This document shows, piece by piece, positions 1-5,003 of a DNA stretch of 5,003 bases. A program made the position numbers and the translations under genes. This DNA is from Caldifarciminota bacterium (GTDB lineage Bacteria; Hydrothermota; Hydrothermia; S141-80), in the NCBI GenBank assembly GCA_027053375.1, contig JALUJC010000067.1, positions 1 to 5,003 on the forward strand. Reading direction: 5' to 3'. Within the stretch, counting starts at the first letter, position 1. Each line of letters begins with the position of its first letter. Below the pieces are notes generated by a model that saw only the letters and a program-made list of their open reading frames with translations, had not been told where the DNA came from and made no database searches.

Positions 1-2
1 TT

Positions 3-548
3 GGAAGGCTGGTGATCCGGTTCCCCAATCCCGGGATGACACGTGGTTTCTGGGAGGAGAAGGATCGGTACCTGGAGACCTACTGGTCCACCTTTCCCAA
101 CCTCTGGGACCACGGAGATCTCGCCCTGAGGGATGCAGAAGGATTCTTCTATATCCTTGGACGTGCGGACGATACCCTGAAGGTTGCCGGGAAACGACTG
201 GGGCCTGCGGAGATGGAATCGGTGGCGGTGGGACACCCGTACGTGCGTGAAGCCGCCGTGGTCGGCGTTCCCCATCCCGTCAAGGGAGAGGTTCCTGTGG
301 TGTTCGTTGTTGCAGATGATCCCGCACATCTGGATCCCGAAGAAGTTCGTGCGTACATTGGTGAACGGATGGGCAAAGCGCTCCGACCCGACCGTGTGTT
401 TCTGGTTCCCGATCTCCCGCGAACACGCAACGGGAAGGTGATGCGGCGTCTTCTTCGCCGTTTGCTGCTGGGTGAAGATCCCGGTGATCTCTCTGCGCTT
501 GTGAATCCTGAACTCCTGGAGGTCCTCCGGAACCTTGAACTCAACTGA
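3..548 (+). CDS. acs: Acetyl-CoA synthetase, C-terminal part (5' end outside window)
   Basis: This is the last 181 codons of an AMP-forming acetate-CoA ligase, which activates acetate with ATP to acetyl-AMP and then transfers it to CoA in the cytoplasm. The reading frame is open from the window edge (first full codon at position 3), so the GTG at 12 is internal; family members are about 630-660 residues. Visible family motifs are PGMTRGFW, then TYW and HGDLA (its Asp codon at 117-119), the hinge motif GRADDTLKVAGKR at the start of the mobile C-terminal domain, the GVPHPVKGE strand, and RTRNGKVMRR near the end. The Lys codon at 435-437 in the last motif is the catalytic lysine for adenylation; in characterised Acs proteins it is also the site of regulatory acetylation. 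The ending GDLSALVNPELLE resembles the usual GDTSTL-type Acs tail, which favours Acs over general acyl-CoA ligases. A propionyl-CoA synthetase is the main alternative, because the acyl-pocket residues are not in the window. The 3' end overlaps the next gene by 14 bases. Confidence 0.9.
   Translation, partial: GRLVIRFPNPGMTRGFWEEKDRYLETYWSTFPNLWDHGDLALRDAEGFFYILGRADDTLKVAGKRLGPAEMESVAVGHPYVREAAVVGVPHPVKGEVPVVFVVADDPAHLDPEEVRAYIGERMGKALRPDRVFLVPDLPRTRNGKVMRRLLRRLLLGEDPGDLSALVNPELLEVLRNLELN
516..530 (+). promoter_or_regulatory. Shine-Dalgarno of the glycosyltransferase gene inside a possible hairpin
   Basis: GGAGGT at 518-523 is the best ribosome-binding site for the TTG start at 535, with an 11-base spacer. 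The same bases can fold: G518-C528, G519-C527, A520-U526 and G521-C525 around a GUC loop, extended by a U517-G529 wobble and C516-G530. The site lies inside the end of acs, so ribosomes finishing acs would open it. Coupled translation is inference; the complementarity is seen directly. Confidence 0.45.
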
Positions 549-1698
549 AACATCCGGACGGCGTCCCCTTCGCATCCTTCAGGTTTCGGACGCATTTCGC
601 CCTTTCCCGGGGGGGGTATCCGAACATCTGTATCATCTCACACGTGCCCTTCAGGATCTGGGGCACGATGCTCGTGTGCTGACCACACGTTATCCCATGC
701 TTCCTGACCCGGAGGATCCTCCCTGGGTCCATCGCCTGGGTCGTGTGGTGACCCTCCCCCTGAACCAGAGCCAGATCACCTTCACCTTTCACCCTCTCCT
801 TCCGCTCAAGGTTCGCGCATTTCTTCGCCAGCATACCTTTGATGTGGTTCATGTCCATGGTCCCCTTGCGCCCAATCTCCCGGCCCTGGTCTCCCTCCTC
901 AGCCCCTATCCGTTGGTGGCCACCTTTCACACTGCGTTTACCGGGTACAACTGGTATCGTCCTGCACGTTTTTTCTTCCAGCCCATATGGAAGCGTATTC
1001 GCGTGGCCATCACGGTATCCACCGTTGCCAGGGATGTGATGGCTCCCTATTTCCATGGGTCCTATGTGATCATCCCCAATGGCGTGGATCTTCAACGCTT
1101 TCATCCCAACGTTCCACCTGTGTCTACCGTGATTCGTTCCGGTTCACCGCGCATCCTTTTCCTGGGCAGGCTGGAGGAACGGAAAGGTCCCCATCTTCTG
1201 CTTCAGGCCCTCCCTGATGTGTTTCGCGCGCTTCCCGATGCGGTTGCATGGTTTGCAGGTGAGGGACCTCTACGGTCCCGTCTGGAAGCGCGGGTTGCTT
1301 CCGATCCTCTTCTGCGTGATCGCGTGTACTTCTGGGGACATGCCCGTACAGAGGAGGTCCCCTCCCTGTACCGCAGTGCGGATGTGTACGTATCACCTGC
1401 CACCGGGGGTGAAACGTTCGGAATCGTTCTACTGGAAGCCATGGCCTGTGGAACACCCGTCGTTGCAGGAAACAATCCTGGATACCGTCAGGTCATTCGG
1501 GATGGCGTGAACGGATTGCTGGTCAATCCGGAAAATTCATCCGACCTGTCCCATGCCATTCTCCGCGTGTTAAAGGACCCCGAAACCTGGGAACGGCTGC
1601 ACAGAGAGGGTCTGGACACAGCCCGTGCCCATGGCTGGAATCAAATTGCGACGCGTGTGCTGGCAGTTTATCGTCAGGTCCTTGACGGCCAGCGATGA
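535..1698 (+). CDS. GT4-family glycosyltransferase (PimA/PimB-like)
   Basis: This complete 387-residue protein has the usual length of a retaining GT-B glycosyltransferase, which transfers a sugar from a nucleotide-sugar to a lipid or glycan acceptor at the cytoplasmic face of the membrane. The N-terminal Rossmann domain (about 13-190) has the glycine loop PGGVSEH (25-31), HVHGP (106-110), ATFHT (129-133, His132 matching the conserved active-site His of PimA-type enzymes) and IPNGVD (180-185). The C-terminal domain (about 205-375) has FLGRLEERKG (209-218; Arg212 and Lys217 expected to bind the diphosphate), AGEGPL (241-246), and the E-x7-E motif Glu293/Glu301 in GETFGIVLLE followed by AMACGTPVVA. 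No signal peptide or transmembrane segment is visible. The start is TTG 535: the frame is closed by TGA at 502-504, no ATG or GTG lies between that stop and the first beta strand (RILQVS, residue 13), and a GGAGGT sits upstream. It overlaps acs by 14 bases and the next gene by 4. Donor and acceptor cannot be read from sequence; the PimA resemblance suggests a mannosyl- or glucosyl-type transfer to a lipid, but this is weak. Confidence 0.9.
   Translation: MNSTETSGRRPLRILQVSDAFRPFPGGVSEHLYHLTRALQDLGHDARVLTTRYPMLPDPEDPPWVHRLGRVVTLPLNQSQITFTFHPLLPLKVRAFLRQHTFDVVHVHGPLAPNLPALVSLLSPYPLVATFHTAFTGYNWYRPARFFFQPIWKRIRVAITVSTVARDVMAPYFHGSYVIIPNGVDLQRFHPNVPPVSTVIRSGSPRILFLGRLEERKGPHLLLQALPDVFRALPDAVAWFAGEGPLRSRLEARVASDPLLRDRVYFWGHARTEEVPSLYRSADVYVSPATGGETFGIVLLEAMACGTPVVAGNNPGYRQVIRDGVNGLLVNPENSSDLSHAILRVLKDPETWERLHREGLDTARAHGWNQIATRVLAVYRQVLDGQR
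609..616 (+). repeat. G8 homopolymer within the glycosyltransferase coding region
   Basis: Eight consecutive G residues span the codons for Pro25, Gly26, Gly27 and Val28, in the conserved glycine loop of the glycosyltransferase. The reading frame is intact with eight Gs. A gain or loss of one G would shift the frame after about 27 residues. Whether the tract varies is not known from one sequence. Confidence 0.7.
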
Positions 1699-3581
1699 AG
1701 GCGGTTCCCCCACCTCTCATACGCCAGATTCAGGCGCGTCTTACCCGGGAGGGCGTGGTTCTTATTCCCGGCTATGTGGTAGATATTTTTAAACCTTACA
1801 TTATTTCCCTTTTGACTCATAAGGGTTGGATTTACCTCTCCGAAAATCCCGTCTTTCCTGATCTTTTTCAACAGCAGAATACCAAGGCTTTACCCGGGGG
1901 TGTCATCGCCGATCTTCATGCAAATCCTCATGACCTATATCAACAATCCCTCCGAAAGTCTTTTCCACTAATCGTCCTTTTAAACCACCATCCTTCCTCC
2001 GATTGGTTTTCTCCACATGGGCCTCTTCGTCATTTGAATCTTCTCCTTTACTGGAAAGACCGGCGTGTGGTTCGTTTTATCCCATTGCGTTCCCGTGAGG
2101 AGAAGACCAGACGTCAGGAAGAACTCCAGAAACGTCCAGATGTTGTCTTGCTGCGCAGGTTCCCCTATCGAACCCTCATATGGCCAATCTCACGAGATCG
2201 TGTTCAGGATCTTTATGCACTATACCTTGTTATACAGTCCATGATGACCCTGGAAGAGATGCTGAAATTTCATGCGCTTTATCATCAGGACCGCAGGCTC
2301 TTTGCGAACAACTTTCACCTCTGGATGCAACGGATCACCCGGGATCCGGACCGTGCGCACCTGCTGGTTCATGAACTTGGGGTTCCCGTTGCTTCATCGA
2401 AAGGTCGTTATCGCTTTCATGTCCCGGATGTTCGTCGATTGATTCGCTGGATCCACGTGATTCCACCTCATCAGGAAATTGTTATTTTTCCAGATCCTCG
2501 AGCGCTTCCCTTTCTTTTACAGCGATGGGCACTCTTTCGACCGCTGGACACGGTATGGCTCTCGGATACACCACCTCCCAAACACGAGATCCCTGTACAG
2601 AAGATGATTCTTCATCCTGTTCACAGTTCTCTCGCAGATCCGCCGAGACTCCAGGAAGATGGGTTGTATTACCAGAGTACGGATGGAACGCCTTTGACGT
2701 CTCAACCTTCCACCGAACGTTCCGTTCATCTGTTGCTCCGTTTTCCCATGCAGGATGATCCCCTGATTACAGCGAAGGTTCCCCCTGTTCCTCCTCCTCC
2801 AGACACACCACCTCTTCCTTCTTTTGTCTTTGAGGCTTACCTGGAAGGCGAACGGATCCGAATGTTTCTGGATCACTCGGTCTCTCCGGAGGATCTTCCT
2901 GATCACGCTGTCCTTGAACGTCTGAACGCTTTTACACTGCCGCCCGCACCACCCCTCACCGTGGGAGAACTTCTTCGTGGTGTGCGCGTGGTGGATGACC
3001 TTGTTCTTCTGCATCGTCTTCTGGGAACGCTTTACCGCAAAGGTGTCCTCTTTCATCCCTATATTCCAGACGGTTCCCTGCTGGATCCATCCCTGCTTCA
3101 AAGAATCGCCCATCGTCTCCTTCAGCGCCGCTATCCCGATCTTTCACCAGTTGACCGTGCTCTACCCCCCTTCGCGCTCATCCCCGCTTCTCCCCTCTTC
3201 CCGGAAGACCTGATCCCCCTTCTGGGTCATCACCGCGAAATCCACCGTCTCCTTTCGCTCTATCGATCGATTCTCCGTCGTTTCCTTGCATGGATGCTTC
3301 CGGATGCATCTGTTTCTATTGATCGGCTTACCGTGAAGGTTGGTGATGCCTCCCTTGTACTTCAGCGAATCACGAAAATTCACAGACCTGGCCATCTTTC
3401 GGTTCATCCGCAACCCATCCGGGATCCCCTTCGGTCCCCCAACCCCCTGAATGCCCGCCGTCTTCGTTCCATTGAACAGGATGATTTTGGTCTTGTTCTG
3501 TCACATCTCTTTCAGATTCACCCTGCACCGCTCTCTTTCTGGGAAACACCTGCGCGCCATATTTTTCGACGCATCGGTTGA
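1695..3581 (+). CDS. Uncharacterised 628-residue protein
   Basis: I do not recognise this protein or any catalytic motif in it. It looks soluble: there is no signal peptide and no convincing transmembrane helix. Residues 1-130 mix strands and hydrophobic segments (VVLIPGYVVDIFKPYIISLL at 21-40; SSDWFSPHGPLRHLNLLLYW at 101-120). Residues 131-225 look mainly helical and charged. EIVIFPDP (261-268) followed by DTVWLSD (285-291) could be alternating strands of an alpha/beta domain. A proline-rich linker (VPPVPPPPDTPPLP, 362-375) divides the protein. Residues 421-455 (LTVGELLRG to YRKGVLFHP) have the spacing of a small winged-helix unit, which is speculative. The tail is rich in Arg, His and Pro. 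I find no cysteine in the whole protein. The ATG start shares ATGA (1695-1698) with the glycosyltransferase stop and has no strong ribosome-binding site, so translation by reinitiation is likely. That coupling suggests a role alongside the glycosyltransferase. A continuous 628-codon frame with overlap supports a real gene; function is unknown. Confidence 0.85.
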   Translation: MKAVPPPLIRQIQARLTREGVVLIPGYVVDIFKPYIISLLTHKGWIYLSENPVFPDLFQQQNTKALPGGVIADLHANPHDLYQQSLRKSFPLIVLLNHHPSSDWFSPHGPLRHLNLLLYWKDRRVVRFIPLRSREEKTRRQEELQKRPDVVLLRRFPYRTLIWPISRDRVQDLYALYLVIQSMMTLEEMLKFHALYHQDRRLFANNFHLWMQRITRDPDRAHLLVHELGVPVASSKGRYRFHVPDVRRLIRWIHVIPPHQEIVIFPDPRALPFLLQRWALFRPLDTVWLSDTPPPKHEIPVQKMILHPVHSSLADPPRLQEDGLYYQSTDGTPLTSQPSTERSVHLLLRFPMQDDPLITAKVPPVPPPPDTPPLPSFVFEAYLEGERIRMFLDHSVSPEDLPDHAVLERLNAFTLPPAPPLTVGELLRGVRVVDDLVLLHRLLGTLYRKGVLFHPYIPDGSLLDPSLLQRIAHRLLQRRYPDLSPVDRALPPFALIPASPLFPEDLIPLLGHHREIHRLLSLYRSILRRFLAWMLPDASVSIDRLTVKVGDASLVLQRITKIHRPGHLSVHPQPIRDPLRSPNPLNARRLRSIEQDDFGLVLSHLFQIHPAPLSFWETPARHIFRRIG

Positions 3582-3606
3582 CAGATCCCTGCCCGCTACG
3601 TACATT
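3578..3606 (+). promoter_or_regulatory. Putative sigma70-type promoter for a leaderless GGDEF-ATPase mRNA
   Basis: TTGACA at 3578-3583 matches the -35 consensus exactly and overlaps the stop codon of the preceding gene. A 17-base spacer leads to TACATT at 3601-3606, which matches TATAAT at four of six positions and fits the TANNNT pattern. Transcription would be expected to start about 6-9 bases downstream, at 3612-3615, next to the ATG at 3615. CATTAT (3603-3608, 19-base spacer) is an alternative -10. No terminator-like hairpin is seen in the 33-base gap, so readthrough from upstream is also possible. Confidence 0.5.
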
Positions 3607-3614
3607 ATAGAGGG

Positions 3615-5003
3615 ATGGGACAGGAATCGCGTGTAGATGATACCTATCGGGATGAGCTCACGGGTGCGCTGAATCGTAAATTTCTACGAGAGGTTTTCCC
3701 CCGCGAGCTGGAGCATTCAAGGCGTCTGGGATTTCCCTATGCCATTCTGGTGCTTGACCTTGACAATTTCAAGCAAATCAATGACACCTATGGACATCTT
3801 CGTGGGGATGAGGTGCTTCGATCTCTTGTCCGACTTTTACAAAATCAACTAAGAGAAGGGGATCGTATTGTTCGCTACGGCGGCGACGAGTTCGTGATTC
3901 TTCTTCCTCAAACCCACCCGGAAGGTGCTTACCAGGTCGGGCAGAAAATCCTTCATACGCTGGAACGCACCCCCATCCATTCTCTTCAACTGACAGCAAG
4001 TATCGGCGTGGCGGCTTCTCCCAGGGATGGCTGGTCATGGGAGGAACTCTTCGCACGTGCAGACCAGGCCATGTACCGTGCCAAGTCACTCGGTAAAAAA
4101 CGTGTGGAATCCCTTGAAAGCACCCACCTCACCCTGACCCTCCCGGTCCGTCATTTCGTGGGACGCAAAGACCAGATCCAGCAGGCCCATCGGCTGATGG
4201 AACAGCAAACACCCATGATTCTCCTTGTGGGCCCTGCCGGGATTGGCAAAACCCGTCTTGCCATGGAATTGCTTGAAAGGGTATCCAGCCCCTATTACCG
4301 CGGCAATGCCTATGCGCTTCACGAAAACATTCCCTTCACGCCCATTCGCGAAATCCTGCGTCGTCGTCTGGATGAAGACCCGGATCACCTCTCCCTTCTT
4401 TCTCCTCCTCTCCAGGAAGAACTGAACGCCCTGCTCCACGGTCGCTCCGCCCAATCCTCTCTTCCCCCCGACCTCCTTCGGCTTTTTGATGCGGTTTCTC
4501 AGCTCTTTCCAGAACCCACCGTTTTCATGATCGACGACATCCAGTGGGCTGATGCTCTCACCCTGGATTTTCTTCATTACCTCCTTCGTCAGCGTTCCGG
4601 AATCCGTGTGATCGGGACCCTCAGGGTGGAAGAAAGAAACCGTGAGCCCCTTTCGCACCATCTTCCGCATTTTTACCGGGAAGGCCTGGTGCAGGAGATC
4701 TTTCTTCCCTCTTTCCAGGCCGCAGAAATCCAGGAGTTTCTCCAGCACGCTCTCGGCACCTCTCCCCCTCCTGGCCTTGTGGAACAACTTCAGCGGTGGA
4801 GCGGTGGAAATCCTTATTTTATGGAAGAAATCCTCTCTGATCTCTATCGAAACGGCCATCTGCGTAGCAATCGGGGGATGTGGTCCTTCACCCCTCCTTC
4901 TCCCTATACGCCACCCAACAGTCTGGAAGCGTTGCTCTACTATAAACTCTCCTTTTTCTCCGCCGCTCACCAGCACGTGCTTGAAGCCGCAGCTGTGCTG
5001 GGT
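3615..5003 (+). CDS. GGDEF diguanylate cyclase fused to AAA_16/STAND ATPase (3' end outside window)
   Basis: The first 463 codons are visible and the frame is open to the window edge. Residues 11-165 form a GGDEF domain, which makes the second messenger cyclic di-GMP from two GTP. DELTGALNR (13-21) opens it; Asp48, Lys53, Asn56 and Asp65 occupy the conserved metal and substrate positions; the signature GGDEF is at 89-93; an RxxD product-inhibition site (Arg80-Asp83) stands five residues before it; SIGVA (129-133) and ADQAMYRAK (149-157) close it. By sequence the cyclase should be active and feedback-inhibited. After a short linker, FVGRKDQ (181-187) begins an ATPase domain with Walker A GPAGIGKT (206-213), Walker B FMIDDIQWAD (304-313), GTLRVEE (334-340) and SGGNPYFMEEI (396-406), the pattern of AAA_16 modules in adenylyl-cyclase and MalT/SARP-like regulators. 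Such proteins usually continue into helical repeats, so the full protein is probably much longer. There is no N-terminal sensor or membrane segment. ATG 3615 is the first start after the in-frame TGA at 3579-3581. GAGGG directly abuts the ATG, too close to act as a Shine-Dalgarno, which suits a leaderless start. Confidence 0.92.
   Translation, partial: MGQESRVDDTYRDELTGALNRKFLREVFPRELEHSRRLGFPYAILVLDLDNFKQINDTYGHLRGDEVLRSLVRLLQNQLREGDRIVRYGGDEFVILLPQTHPEGAYQVGQKILHTLERTPIHSLQLTASIGVAASPRDGWSWEELFARADQAMYRAKSLGKKRVESLESTHLTLTLPVRHFVGRKDQIQQAHRLMEQQTPMILLVGPAGIGKTRLAMELLERVSSPYYRGNAYALHENIPFTPIREILRRRLDEDPDHLSLLSPPLQEELNALLHGRSAQSSLPPDLLRLFDAVSQLFPEPTVFMIDDIQWADALTLDFLHYLLRQRSGIRVIGTLRVEERNREPLSHHLPHFYREGLVQEIFLPSFQAAEIQEFLQHALGTSPPPGLVEQLQRWSGGNPYFMEEILSDLYRNGHLRSNRGMWSFTPPSPYTPPNSLEALLYYKLSFFSAAHQHVLEAAAVLG

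Noticed and set aside
541..1104. A 187-codon open frame on the - strand
   Set aside because: It is antisense to the clear GT4 glycosyltransferase, including its HVHGP and IPNGVD motif regions.
1812..1840. TTGACT inside the orphan gene as a possible -35 element
   Set aside because: At 17-18 bases downstream there is only pyrimidine-rich sequence with no -10-like hexamer, so it does not form a promoter.
2517..3113. A 198-codon open frame on the - strand
   Set aside because: It is antisense to the middle of the 628-residue gene. The sense gene is continuous across it and is joined by an ATGA overlap to its neighbour, whereas this frame has no ribosome-binding site or recognisable content.
3582..3614. 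Possible terminator between the orphan gene and the GGDEF gene
   Set aside because: The 33-base gap has only the short palindrome TACGTA and no GC-rich stem followed by a T tract.
3451..3636. A short + strand frame bridging the end of the orphan gene and the start of the GGDEF gene
   Set aside because: It is out of frame with both genes, overlaps coding sequence on both sides and has no motif.
4086..4976. A 296-codon open frame on the - strand with an ATG start
   Set aside because: It lies wholly antisense to the GGDEF-ATPase gene, whose motifs (Walker A, Walker B, GGNPYFMEE) are unmistakable. Its translation shows no domain pattern, and the lack of stops follows from the pyrimidine-rich codon use of the sense gene.
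1..5003. CRISPR array, tRNA or rRNA gene, insertion sequence or attachment site
   Set aside because: I saw no spaced direct repeats, cloverleaf-like sequence, transposase motifs or terminal inverted repeats. Practically the whole window is occupied by four protein-coding genes.

Overview
The window holds four consecutive genes, all on the + strand and packed with almost no free DNA, so it reads as one operon-like block. (1) Positions 1-548 are the 3' end of an acetyl-CoA synthetase. (2) Positions 535-1698 are a complete GT-B fold, GT4-type glycosyltransferase with a TTG start that overlaps gene 1 by 14 bases. (3) Positions 1695-3581 encode a 628-residue protein I do not recognise, joined to gene 2 by an ATGA stop/start overlap. 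(4) From 3615 to the window edge (5003) runs the start of a large protein with an N-terminal GGDEF (diguanylate cyclase) domain followed by an AAA_16/STAND-type ATPase. It has no stop inside the window.

The GGDEF domain indicates a bacterium. GC-rich coding sequence, arginine- and proline-rich proteins and very tight gene packing would suit a thermophilic or environmental lineage such as a Chloroflexota-like or candidate-phylum bacterium, but nothing here fixes the phylum. The coding strand of genes 3 and 4 is notably pyrimidine-rich.

Two control signals stand out. At the gene 1/2 junction the best Shine-Dalgarno for the glycosyltransferase (GGAGGT, 518-523) lies inside a possible 6-bp hairpin within the acs coding region, which suggests translational coupling. 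Upstream of gene 4 a perfect TTGACA with a 17-base spacer to TACATT places the expected transcription start at or next to the ATG, which suggests a leaderless mRNA and a separate promoter for the GGDEF-ATPase gene.

How the genes work together is not obvious. The glycosyltransferase and unknown protein are almost certainly co-translated, and the c-di-GMP/ATPase protein next to them could regulate a surface-glycan or similar process, but that is inference. The acetyl-CoA synthetase may simply be the upstream operon member. The most novel elements are the 628-residue orphan protein and the GGDEF-first, ATPase-second fusion.
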